A stretch of DNA of 36,455 bases from contig DATLYA010000042.1 of assembly GCA_035575235.1 (NCBI GenBank), positions 1 through 36,455 of the forward strand, in the 5' to 3' direction. This stretch comes from SYOC01 sp035575235 (GTDB lineage Bacteria > Desulfobacterota > Binatia > Bin18). A model generated the notes under the pieces. It had not been told where the DNA came from. It worked only from the letters and a program-made list of their open reading frames with translations, and searched no databases. How positions within the stretch are numbered: the stretch's first letter is position 1; every line of letters begins with the position of its first letter. Position numbers and translations under genes: made by a program. Positions 22,752 through 30,323 of this stretch are shown piece after piece.

Positions 22752-25156
22752 CAGTACAGAACCTTTTCCTCTTTTAACCGCGCAATGTCTTGCTCGGAAT
22801 ACCCTAGCACCTCCCGCATCACTTCATCCGTATGTTGGCCCAACAAAGGCGCGGGGGCGCGCACGCCGTTGGGAGCATTCGTGAAAATCCATGGAATGCC
22901 AGTGTGTATCTTCTCGCCGACTTCAGGGTGCGGCAGTTTGGCGAAGAATCCGCGCGCGTTCAGATGCGGATCTTCGGTCAGATCTTTACTGTTCATGGAC
23001 GGGAATGCGGCTACACCTGCGGCTTGTAAGAGCCGAGTGACTTCCCACTTATCACGCATGATCGTCCAGCTTGTCAGTATTTGCTCCAGCTCACCCTCGT
23101 TCGCTTTGCGGTCCTTGGCCGTGCGGAAGCGGGCGTCTGCCGCCAGTCGTGGCTGGCCAATGGCGCGACACAGTGCCTGCCACTCTTCATCTGAACCGCA
23201 GGCAATAGAAACCCATTCATCTTCGCCTTGACAGCGAAAACAGTTGTGCGGCACCATCCAGGGATCGTGGTTGCCGTCGCGCGGGACTTCACTTCCATTC
23301 ATGGCGTATTCCATCCACCCTTCAGGAACGAGCGCGGTCATCGCCTCCCACATCGATACGTCGATGCATTGTCCTTTGCCTGTGCGTTTCCGCGCAGCTA
23401 AAGCAGCACAGATAGCAACCGCTGCATTGATACCGCCGTTAGGGTCGCCGAGTGAGAGCCCAATCTCTTCCGGGGGGCCGCCGGCGTAGCCGGTCATGGC
23501 GGACATGCCGGAGAGCGGCGCCATGGCCGGCCCGTACCCCATGTAGTCTTTCTGCGGGCCCGTGTGGCCATAGCCAGTGATAGAGGCCACAATAAGATCC
23601 GGTTTGATTTTCTTCAGCTCCTCATAGCTCAATCCCAACCGCTCCATGACGCCGGTGGCGAAGTTGTCCACCACGACATCGCTTTTTTTAATCAGCTCTT
23701 TCGCGAGGGCAAGAGCTTCGGGCTTGTCGAAATTTAACAATATACTTTTCTTCCCCAGGCTCCACTGATTAAACAGACCGGAGCGGTTCACGCCGCCTTT
23801 CATGCCTTTCGGATACAGCGGCAGACGGCGAGTGACATCGACCCGGCCTTGCGATTCAATTTTGATCACTTCAGCGCCCAGGTGCGCCAGGTGCATCGTG
23901 CAATACGGTCCCGCCCACACCCAGGTGAAGTCCGCGACCCGAATGCCTTCGAGAGGGAGACGCGCGCTGAGTGCTGAGGATTGCGTGTTGCGTGTTGCAT
24001 GTTGCGTACTGGGGAGCGTCCTGAACACTTCTTGATTATGTTCGCCCAGCAGCGGTGCAGGACGGCGAATCCGCCACCACGGTTCTTCCAGCCGATAGGG
24101 CGGACCGAGATGCGTTAACTTGCCCGCGCGAGGGTGAACAACATCTACGAAAAAGTTACGTGCGTGGAGCTGTTCTTGTCGGGCCATCTGCGCCATGGTG
24201 AAGACCGGCGCAAAGCAAATGCGCCGCGCCTGCCCGGCGCGCCAGAGGTCTTCCACGTTCCAGTGTTGCAGCCATTCTTCGAGGTAAATTTTCAGAGCGT
24301 CGTAATTCCTTGACCGGTTAACTTGATCCTGGAAAATTTCCCAGCTGGCCCATTCAGGATTGCCCATCAGCTCAACCAGTCGTCGCCACTGATCTTCTTC
24401 CACAGCGAGCAGGAAAATAAGGCCGTCTCGACATTGAAAGATGCCCCACGGATACAATTGCCGCCGTCCCAGACGCGAAGCGATCCGCCCCATGTAGGTA
24501 TAATAGATAAAGTTCTGCTCCAGGAATGACGCGATATACGATTGAACGGAGAGATCAATATGCTGGCCTACGCCGGTTTCCAACGCGTGATAGTAAGCCG
24601 CTAACGACACCGTGGCGGCGCACAACGCGCTCTGGAAATCGGCTTGTTGGCCGGCGGCTTTGAGCGGCGGTTGATCGGGTTGATCAGAGGCGCCGGGACT
24701 GAGCCAGGCCCATCCCCCACCGTTAGTGAGGTTGAGCTCATAGGCTTTGTAGTCCCTGTACGGACCGGTCAAACCAAACGGCGTAACCGAGCACATCACG
24801 AGTCGTGGATTGAGCGCCCGGAATTGTTCGTAATCAATCCCCAATACCGTCATCTGCGCGGGAGGATAATTATGGACGAGCACGTCGGCCCATGCCCCCA
24901 GCGCTAAGAGTTTCTCTCGCTGTTCGCGGAGATTAAAGCTCACTCCACGTTTGTTCGTGTTGAGATACAAAAATAACCCGCTTTTCTCGGGATCGACAAC
25001 TCCACCAGGAAACGGTCCTCGGCGGCGAGCAAGATCACCGCCGGGCTCCTCGACCTTAATAACGTCCGCGCCAAGATCAGCCATTAGTTTTGTCGCATAC
25101 GCGGCGGACACCATATTGCCCAGTTCAAGCACTTTGACGCCTTCGAGCCCCTGCAT
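22751..25156 (-). CDS. Tandem CaiB/BaiF family III CoA-transferase fusion
   Basis: An 801-residue protein with two complete CoA-transferase III modules. Module 1 begins GLEGVKVLELGNMVSAAYAT and has the likely catalytic D173 (AGQQADFQSAL). Module 2 begins near residue 400 (LPLEGIRVADFTWVWAGPYC) with D571 in SLGDPNGGINAAV. Each module also shows the GxGQxIDxSxxx segment and a C-terminal APLLGEH/APLLGQH. Such enzymes move CoA between carboxylates. Normal enzymes are ~400-residue interlocked dimers, so the fusion may fold as a covalent pseudo-dimer. The linker (380-399, PSTQHATRNTQ) is encoded by heptamer repeats. The start at 25156 has AAGGAGG; the longer frame is rejected. Confidence 0.93.
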   Translation of the reverse strand: MQGLEGVKVLELGNMVSAAYATKLMADLGADVIKVEEPGGDLARRRGPFPGGVVDPEKSGLFLYLNTNKRGVSFNLREQREKLLALGAWADVLVHNYPPAQMTVLGIDYEQFRALNPRLVMCSVTPFGLTGPYRDYKAYELNLTNGGGWAWLSPGASDQPDQPPLKAAGQQADFQSALCAATVSLAAYYHALETGVGQHIDLSVQSYIASFLEQNFIYYTYMGRIASRLGRRQLYPWGIFQCRDGLIFLLAVEEDQWRRLVELMGNPEWASWEIFQDQVNRSRNYDALKIYLEEWLQHWNVEDLWRAGQARRICFAPVFTMAQMARQEQLHARNFFVDVVHPRAGKLTHLGPPYRLEEPWWRIRRPAPLLGEHNQEVFRTLPSTQHATRNTQSSALSARLPLEGIRVADFTWVWAGPYCTMHLAHLGAEVIKIESQGRVDVTRRLPLYPKGMKGGVNRSGLFNQWSLGKKSILLNFDKPEALALAKELIKKSDVVVDNFATGVMERLGLSYEELKKIKPDLIVASITGYGHTGPQKDYMGYGPAMAPLSGMSAMTGYAGGPPEEIGLSLGDPNGGINAAVAICAALAARKRTGKGQCIDVSMWEAMTALVPEGWMEYAMNGSEVPRDGNHDPWMVPHNCFRCQGEDEWVSIACGSDEEWQALCRAIGQPRLAADARFRTAKDRKANEGELEQILTSWTIMRDKWEVTRLLQAAGVAAFPSMNSKDLTEDPHLNARGFFAKLPHPEVGEKIHTGIPWIFTNAPNGVRAPAPLLGQHTDEVMREVLGYSEQDIARLKEEKVLY
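23980..24007. repeat. Heptamer repeat within the CoA-transferase linker
   Basis: Four 7-mers on the plus strand, ATTGCGT GTTGCGT then GTTGCAT GTTGCGT, i.e. ACGCAAC units on the coding strand, followed by a GTGCTGAG-like stretch also found at 10274. Elsewhere these repeats are intergenic; here they code the interdomain linker. Confidence 0.75.
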
Positions 25157-25344
25157 GCAGGTCCCTCCTTTGTCGTTGCACAGCCGGGAAACTGTAGCGC
25201 AGAAGCGAGGCAGGAGACAAGGGAATGAGCTTGGCGAAGGACGGGCAGGCGGCTCTGTCCCGGCATAGATCACTCGCGCCGGACACGCTACGCTTACTGC
25301 GGGTTATGCAGTCTGATCTATGACAGAACATAAGGAGGAACATC

Positions 25345-26106
25345 ATGGCGGGACTGGTTCAGGGAAAAGTTGCCTTAGTCACCGGCGGCAGTTCGGGTAT
25401 TGGCCGCGCCACGGCGCTGATCTTCGCTCGCGAAGGGGCCAAGGTGGTGGTGGCGGATGTCTTAGTGGAGGGCGGCGAAGAGACCGTACGCCTGATCAAA
25501 GCAGCGGGCGGCGACGCGCTTTTTGTCAAAGCCGATATGGCCAAAGCCTCAGACATCGAGGCGATGGTGCAGAAAACCGTCGCAACCTATGGCCGTTTGG
25601 ATTGCGCTCACAATAACGCCGGGATCGAGGGCGTGCTAGGCCGAACCGCTGACTATAAGGAAGAGGATTGGGATCGCGTGATGCTGATTAACCTCAAGGG
25701 CGTGTGGCTGTGCATGAAGTGCGAAATTCAGCAAATGTTGCAACAAGGCGGCGGCGCTATTGTTAATACAGCGTCGGATGCAGGGTTGCTTGGCGTGCCG
25801 CAGATGCCGGCCTACGTTGCGAGTAAACACGGAGTTGTTGGCCTGACGAAAACAGCGGCGCTCGAATACGCCAAGTCAGGAATCCGGGTGAATGCAGTCT
25901 GTCCGGGCGTCATCAAAACACCAATGGTTGATCGCATCACTGGACAACGCGCGGGACGTGCGGAACGCATGACGGCGGCGGAGCCCGTGGGACGCATGGG
26001 GAAGCCCGAGGAAATTGGCGAAGCCGTGGTGTGGCTCTGTTCAGAGGCGGCGTCGTTTGTCACTGGCCTGCCGATGCCCGTAGACGGCGGCGTGGCGGCG
26101 CAGTAA
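25345..26106 (+). CDS. SDR-family oxidoreductase
   Basis: A 253-residue classical short-chain dehydrogenase with an orthodox motif set: TGGSSGIG (13-20), D38 at the end of β2 (VVVADVL; an acid here favours NAD), NNAG (90-93), S144, and Y157-x-x-x-K161 in MPAYVASKHG, then NAVCPGVIKTPM and the closing MPVDGGVAAQ. The start at 25345 has AAGGAGGAA. It is divergent from the CoA-transferase and 62 bp upstream of an F420-type oxidoreductase on the same strand, so the two probably work in one pathway. The substrate alcohol is unknown; family names such as glucose 1-dehydrogenase should not be taken literally. Confidence 0.93.
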   Translation: MAGLVQGKVALVTGGSSGIGRATALIFAREGAKVVVADVLVEGGEETVRLIKAAGGDALFVKADMAKASDIEAMVQKTVATYGRLDCAHNNAGIEGVLGRTADYKEEDWDRVMLINLKGVWLCMKCEIQQMLQQGGGAIVNTASDAGLLGVPQMPAYVASKHGVVGLTKTAALEYAKSGIRVNAVCPGVIKTPMVDRITGQRAGRAERMTAAEPVGRMGKPEEIGEAVVWLCSEAASFVTGLPMPVDGGVAAQ

Positions 26107-26168
26107 ACCTCACTGGAGAGGGGCGCTTCAGAACGCGCCCCTCCGCTCGCAGAAAAGGAGGAAAATCT

Positions 26169-27026
26169 ATGAAAGTCGGCGTCTTTTTATTAACCTCAGA
26201 CCCAACTACCGATCCGGCAGTAATTGCAAAGAGAGCGGAAGAACTCGGGTTCGCTTCATTTTGGGTTCCAGAACACCCAATCATTCCCAAGCACTTCACT
26301 ACTGGTTATCCCGGCTCGCGCGATGGTCGCATTCCCGAAGGCGCGAAACGGATTGCCGACCCCTTTGTCGCCCTGGCGCGCGTCTCCGCAGTCACCACGA
26401 AAATTCAGCTTGGCACTGGCATCTGTCTTGTTCCAGAGCGGAACCCGTTATTGCTGGCGAAAGAAATCGCCAGCCTCGATCAATACTCCGGCGGTCGGTT
26501 TCTCTTCGGCATTGGCGCAGGGTGGTTGAAAGAAGAAACGGAAATCATGGGCGGTGATTTCGCGCATCGCTGGGCGCAGACGCGCGACGCTATTCAGGCG
26601 ATGAAACAATTGTGGACTGCGGAAGAGTCTGAATATCACGGGAAGTATTACGACTTTCCTCCGGTGATCTCTTTTCCCAAACCGGCGCAGAAGCCGCACC
26701 CGCCGGTGTTGCTTGGCGGCTCATCCAAGTATGTCTTCAAACGCATCGTCGAATGGGGTGATGGCTGGGTGCCGACAATGTCATCGGCGGACTATATTCG
26801 TCGCGGCCGCGCCACGTTGAATGAGCTGGCGGCGCAAGCCGGGCGCGATCCAAAGTCGATTGCCATTGTCGCGTTTGGCGGTCCCGGACAATTCCGTGAG
26901 CGTGGGCAGATTGATGAATTCGCTCAGGCAGGCGCTGATCACGCGACCATTTGGATCAAAAGTACGACAAAAGCTGAGGCGCTGGCGGAAGTGGAAGAGT
27001 TAGCCAGAGCTGTGCTGGCAAAGTGA
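26169..27026 (+). CDS. LLM-class F420-dependent oxidoreductase
   Basis: A 285-residue luciferase-like protein of the TIGR03619-type group. Landmarks: MKVGVFLLTSDPTTDPA, FASFWVPEHPIIP, TTKIQLGTGICLVPERNPLL, GGRFLFGIGAGWLKEETEIMG (phosphate-binding), KPHPPVLLGGSSKYVFKRIVEWGDGW. In this group the HP-x-x-P pattern and conserved WLxEE favour F420 over FMN, but the cofactor is an inference. The start at 26169 has AAAGGAGGA; a frame beginning further 5' overlaps the SDR and lacks homology. It is cotranscribed with the SDR at 25345. F420 biosynthesis genes are not in the window, so F420 use needs support from the rest of the genome. Confidence 0.92.
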   Translation: MKVGVFLLTSDPTTDPAVIAKRAEELGFASFWVPEHPIIPKHFTTGYPGSRDGRIPEGAKRIADPFVALARVSAVTTKIQLGTGICLVPERNPLLLAKEIASLDQYSGGRFLFGIGAGWLKEETEIMGGDFAHRWAQTRDAIQAMKQLWTAEESEYHGKYYDFPPVISFPKPAQKPHPPVLLGGSSKYVFKRIVEWGDGWVPTMSSADYIRRGRATLNELAAQAGRDPKSIAIVAFGGPGQFRERGQIDEFAQAGADHATIWIKSTTKAEALAEVEELARAVLAK

Positions 27027-27099
27027 TTGACCAGGGCGCAAACACCTTAACCTCTGGGGCGATCCTTGTGAGCGCCCGTCGGCGCGACGCCGCCAACGC

Positions 27100-27127
27100 G
27101 TAGGGGCGCACGGCCGTGCGCCCCTAC
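27100..27127. repeat. GTAGGGGCG palindrome, copy 2 (perfect, 28 bp)
   Basis: A perfect palindrome with GTAGGGGCG and CGCCCCTAC ends, like that at 9199 but with a different core (CACGGCCGTG). It lies between the convergent F420-type oxidoreductase and amidohydrolase genes. Conserved ends with varied cores suggest compensatory change, so the structure matters more than the sequence. Confidence 0.8.
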
Positions 27128-27187
27128 AGACGCGCCATTAGACGAGCGAAATTGGTCGTCAACATTCGTGAGGGAGAGCGCCCGTTT

Positions 27188-28396
27188 TCAGTGCAATGTT
27201 TCACCGTACTGCGCCAGATACGCCTTTGGCGCCTCGAACTTAAACAACTTTACGGCGTTGAGCCCAAGAATTTTCGCTCTCTGGCTCTCGTTTAAGCCGC
27301 CCATTTGCCGCTCAATCGCTTCCGCCGAATGGGGCCAGGAGCCCTCGTGATGCGGGTAGTCGTTGGCCCACAGACAATTGTCTACTAAATCATATTTTAC
27401 CGCCAGGTCGATTCCAACCCGGTCTTCTTGAAAGGAACAATAGCCGTGTTCACGGAAGTATTCGCTGGGGAGCTTCTTGAGCTTCGGCCACACCCACATG
27501 TGGTGTTTCTTGTAGGCTTCGTCCATTGCATCCAGCGCCCACGCCACCCAGCCAATGCCGCATTCGATCGCGGCGAATTTCAACCGAGGGAACCGCTCCA
27601 GCACTCCCGAGGCGCACATATTCGCGATTGGCTCCACCGTCGGCGCGAGTGCATGCGACACATAATTAATCACCGCACCGCCGTCTTTGCGGGCAGCGCG
27701 CGGGTCGCGCCCGGTTGAAATGTGGAACGTGATAGGCAGCCCTGAGTCTTGAATCACCTCCCACAGAGGATCGAACATCGGCAGATTATAGTTGGGATGC
27801 CGTGCATCATGAGCGCCAAAAACCGGCTTACAGGGAAGGGTGAGGCCACGGTAACCCATTTTCGCCACACGTTTCACTTCGGCTATTGAGCCTGCGCGAT
27901 CACCAGTCGCTAAAGCCGCCATCGGCGACATGCGGTCATTGTATTTGCTGAAGGTTTCCCAGGCCCAGTCATTATAAACACGGCACTGCGCCATAGCAAA
28001 CTGCGGGTCCGGCGTCGCCCACATCGCCAGTCCCTTATTGGGAAAAATGATCTCAGCGTCGACGCCATCGCGCGCCATATCTTTGAGACGTTGCTCTGGG
28101 TCAGCGCCAGATTTCTGTCGCTCCAGGTCTTCCCCTTGGAAAACGGAGTCATGCAACCGCGACCGCTGAAAGCCTTCTGAGATACTCCACTTCACCCCTT
28201 TTTCGTCCACCTCGATACGGGGCAAACGATCACGGTACTTCGCGTCAATACGCTCCCGCCATAAATTCGCTGGTTCGTTCATGTGGCTATCACAAGAGAC
28301 CATAAAATATTTGTTCGGGTCATTCGGCCTGGCGGTGCGTTCCCAACCCTTATATCCAGGAGTTTCCAGTCGCCATTGGTTTGGTGCATCGATCAT
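27188..28396 (-). CDS. PF04909-type amidohydrolase (amidohydrolase_2)
   Basis: A 402-residue TIM-barrel metal hydrolase. Family signs are FMVSCDSHMNEPANLW near residue 31 (normally SADSHVxEP, carrying the metal-binding Asp/His), GLTLPCKPVFG, LPITFHISTGRDPRA with the barrel histidine, FAAIECGIGWVAWALDAMDE, and CLWANDYPHHEGSWPHS, whose Asp closes the active site. Such enzymes are decarboxylases or hydrolases of aromatic and other ring acids (ACMSD-like). The start at 28396 has GGAGGG upstream. A related PF04909 gene starts at 36117. It is separated by about 175 bp from the small proline-rich gene upstream, with an inverted repeat between. Confidence 0.92.
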   Translation of the reverse strand: MIDAPNQWRLETPGYKGWERTARPNDPNKYFMVSCDSHMNEPANLWRERIDAKYRDRLPRIEVDEKGVKWSISEGFQRSRLHDSVFQGEDLERQKSGADPEQRLKDMARDGVDAEIIFPNKGLAMWATPDPQFAMAQCRVYNDWAWETFSKYNDRMSPMAALATGDRAGSIAEVKRVAKMGYRGLTLPCKPVFGAHDARHPNYNLPMFDPLWEVIQDSGLPITFHISTGRDPRAARKDGGAVINYVSHALAPTVEPIANMCASGVLERFPRLKFAAIECGIGWVAWALDAMDEAYKKHHMWVWPKLKKLPSEYFREHGYCSFQEDRVGIDLAVKYDLVDNCLWANDYPHHEGSWPHSAEAIERQMGGLNESQRAKILGLNAVKLFKFEAPKAYLAQYGETLH

Positions 28397-28456
28397 CTCT
28401 AACGCCCTCCTCCGTTATATTTATTGAACTAATGGAGCCTTTTCTTTTTTTTTGCA

Positions 28457-28490
28457 ATGACCCGGCGTCATCATTAAACGCCTGGGTCAT
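28457..28490. repeat. Hairpin upstream of amidohydrolase, next to T9 run
   Basis: ATGACCC-GGCGT and ACGCC-T-GGGTCAT pair with one bulge around a 9-base loop. On the minus strand the stem is followed by a long A-run, so it is not a standard terminator for the gene upstream on that strand. It may lie in the amidohydrolase leader. Confidence 0.45.
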
Positions 28491-28572
28491 GTTCCACATG
28501 CGATCTGGCGTATGCGCATGAGGGAATTATCAGGCTCAAGCTCACTGACAACGGATTCGGCCAGGCAAAGGG

Positions 28573-29097
28573 TCAACTCTCCCAGTTCGGCGCTTCCCCT
28601 TCCTGCACATTGTACTGCGGTGCGCCGTTTGACCCTTCTGCAAGCAATCCATCTTCAGATGGGATTAAATCATTTGGTAATAGCACGGCCGGTATGGGCA
28701 TAGGCTTGGCTTGTTGCATGCGTTCGAGTGTCCAATAATCTTCGGCAGACTTTATCTCCGCAGCAGAGGGTGTATACGTCGCGACTAAACTCGCCTCTTC
28801 TTCAGGTGGCGTCGGTTGGGGAACAATGCCGATCGGGCTGATTCTCGTCCCATCCGAAGGGGGTTGGGACCCAGTGAAGTTATCCGCCGGGAGAGGCGTA
28901 ACTTTTCCATATGAGGCCGGCTGCGTAATCGGTTGACCCAGCAGTCTGTACGAAGCGGAAAGAACGCGAGAGTCCTTTGTCGTAAGAGACAAGTGGTCTG
29001 TAAACCCCGGCTTGGACACTCGAGGCGCAGTTGCAGCGCTTCGTCCGCTCACTGATTGAAAGAGAAGTTGAGGATTAGTAAATGGCTGGATTTTCAT
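28573..29097 (-). CDS. Proline-rich protein with YWT...KPMPIP propeptide motif (P1)
   Basis: A 174-residue protein of unknown function, mostly low-complexity and rich in P, S and T. Residues 121-136 read YWTLERMQQAKPMPIP, closely matching the motif in the neighbouring protein P2 and, in reduced form, P3 and the protease at 30324. As I recall, (Y/F)WTxERMxxAxP motifs occur in the pro-regions of secreted trypsin/glutamyl-endopeptidase-like proteases, before the catalytic domain. This protein has no catalytic domain and no clear signal peptide, so export is uncertain. The ATG at 29097 has a perfect AGGAGG site. A strong hairpin lies directly upstream in its leader. It could be an inhibitor, chaperone or decoy for the protease. 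Confidence 0.8.
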   Translation of the reverse strand: MKIQPFTNPQLLFQSVSGRSAATAPRVSKPGFTDHLSLTTKDSRVLSASYRLLGQPITQPASYGKVTPLPADNFTGSQPPSDGTRISPIGIVPQPTPPEEEASLVATYTPSAAEIKSAEDYWTLERMQQAKPMPIPAVLLPNDLIPSEDGLLAEGSNGAPQYNVQEGEAPNWES

Positions 29098-29119
29098 GCC
29101 CTTCCTCCTGCAAAAATTG

Positions 29120-29152
29120 CTCTTCAGGAGGAAAATTTTTCTTCCTGAAGAG
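29120..29152 (-). promoter_or_regulatory. Leader hairpin upstream of P1 ribosome site
   Basis: On the minus strand CTCTTCAGGA and TCCTGAAGAG form a 10-bp stem that extends through an A/T-rich interior. It is followed by CAATTTTTG and then AGGAGG of P1. It could be an attenuator, a second terminator, or a translation control element. The A-T interior makes a nearly continuous helix. Confidence 0.6.
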
Positions 29153-29221
29153 GCTCGTTTTCAAGAACGACTTTACTGAATGCACTTCGCATGCCAGCTG
29201 AGAAGGATCAGGAAGAGCAGC

Positions 29222-29254
29222 AAAAAAGCTGAGGATGAGAAGAGTCTCCTCAGC
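29222..29254 (-). terminator. Rho-independent terminator after P2
   Basis: Read on the minus strand: GCTGAGGA, 11-base loop, TCCTCAGC, then TTTTTTG. The stem is 45 bp after the P2 stop. It indicates that P1 is mainly transcribed from its own promoter or by read-through. Confidence 0.8.
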
Positions 29255-29298
29255 ATCTTCACCGGGAAAGGAAAGAGGAGGGAAGAAAAAAGAAGACC

Positions 29299-29589
29299 TC
29301 AATTGGGAACATTTGGGATCACAGGCGGGGTCGGCTCGTGGGCATCAGTATGCCCAGGTATTTGTCGAGGACTAGGTGTGCTTTCACCTGGATATCTGTA
29401 GCCCTCTGGAATGGATGGCATAGGCATCGGCTTGGCCTCTCGCATCCGTTTGGGCGTCCAATAGGTCTCATCGGACCGCGGTGTTATCGCTTCGACTTCC
29501 GGCTCTTTGGCAACGGTTTGCGCCCAGGTTGGAGTTTGCAAGATAAAGAGGAGATTGAGAATTAATGCAAATGAGCGTACATCCTTCAT
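29299..29589 (-). CDS. Secreted proline-rich protein with YWT...KPMPMP motif (P2)
   Basis: A 96-residue protein: signal peptide at residues 1-24 (MKDVRSFALILNLLFILQTP, then TWAQ with AxA-like cleavage), an acidic spacer, the motif YWTPKRMREAKPMPMP (43-58), and a proline-rich tail (YPGESTPSPRQIPGHTDAHE). It is essentially an isolated propeptide of the type seen in secreted trypsin-like proteases, without an enzyme domain. The start has GGAGG upstream and the gene ends in a terminator. It lies between P1 and P3, all pointing the same way and downstream of the protease. A function in binding or restraining the protease outside the cell is an inference; an alternative is a free bait or quorum-like peptide source. 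Confidence 0.82.
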   Translation of the reverse strand: MKDVRSFALILNLLFILQTPTWAQTVAKEPEVEAITPRSDETYWTPKRMREAKPMPMPSIPEGYRYPGESTPSPRQIPGHTDAHEPTPPVIPNVPN

Positions 29590-29748
29590 GCCGAACCTCC
29601 GTGAATGTTTGATACCACATTAATACCAAACCCTGTCATAAAGTAGCGGCCAAGGCGCTACGATTGCGCTACCGATCGTTCAGAGCAGGAAAGCTCACAC
29701 TCAAAGCAGTGTTGGTAAGATTTTCACGAAGGAAGGAAAAAAGAAGGA

Positions 29749-30147
29749 TCACACCTTTTCTTTTGCTGAATCTGCATCGTTGGTCGGAATGAGTTCTGAA
29801 AGGGGTTTTGGAGGAGCTAAAATTTTAGGGGTTTTTTTACCCGTCCCAACGCTTCCTGGAGAATATCCAGGAGGGCTTGGGCTTTCAGTAGAGGGTGGTT
29901 CAGGCAAAGTTTCCGAAGGAGGAGGGCTGGGCAAAGAAGGCATGGGCATGGGCTGGGCATGTTCATAGTCGATCTCGTCACTCCCTTGAAGATTTTCTTC
30001 TGGAGCTGACGTTGTTGGGGGGTTGGTTTCTTCTTCTTTGTCACAAGCTTGTGCAGCCAACATGCCTTCCCACAAGAGACACCCAACCAAGACGCCGCCA
30101 ATAAGAACAATATATCTCGACTGTGGATTACTCATCAGGTGACTCAT
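29749..30147 (-). CDS. Secreted/membrane-anchored proline-rich propeptide-like protein (P3)
   Basis: A 132-residue protein. Residues 12-34 form a signal or anchor segment (YIVLIGGVLVGCLLWEGMLA), followed by AAQAC, which might be a poor lipobox. Residues 58-70, EIDYEHAQPMPMP, match the protease pro-region SIDYANAVPLDLP, and residues 94-104, GYSPGSVGTGK, match the protease GFSPGGRGNGK. Order and spacing are alike, so P3 looks like the protease propeptide without its catalytic domain. The rest is P/S/E-rich. The first ATG (30147) or the one at 30135 may be the start; neither has a good ribosome site. It is the gene nearest the protease, with a hairpin region between. Confidence 0.75.
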   Translation of the reverse strand: MSHLMSNPQSRYIVLIGGVLVGCLLWEGMLAAQACDKEEETNPPTTSAPEENLQGSDEIDYEHAQPMPMPSLPSPPPSETLPEPPSTESPSPPGYSPGSVGTGKKTPKILAPPKPLSELIPTNDADSAKEKV

Positions 30148-30207
30148 CGTTTCTCGCGTTCATGGTCTTAGCTTTGGTGTTTAACATTGTATCTCATCAT
30201 AATACAA

Positions 30208-30233
30208 GGCACAGGGGCTCAAAGCCCTGTGCC
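30208..30233 (+). terminator. GC-rich hairpin between protease and P3
   Basis: GGCACAGG(G)GCT and AGCCCTGTGCC form a ~11-bp stem with a 3-base loop, followed on the plus strand by TGTGTTTTT. No plus-strand gene ends here; on the minus strand the stem lacks a T-run. So it is a candidate only, and may instead belong to the GGCACAGG repeat at 21097. Confidence 0.4.
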
Positions 30234-30323
30234 TGTGTTTTTCCGTCTCTTTCTCTCGAGCACGGCGTCAAACATCCACCGCCGTAAAGGAAACAAACTC
30301 AACCCGCTCGGTCGACTTCGTCC

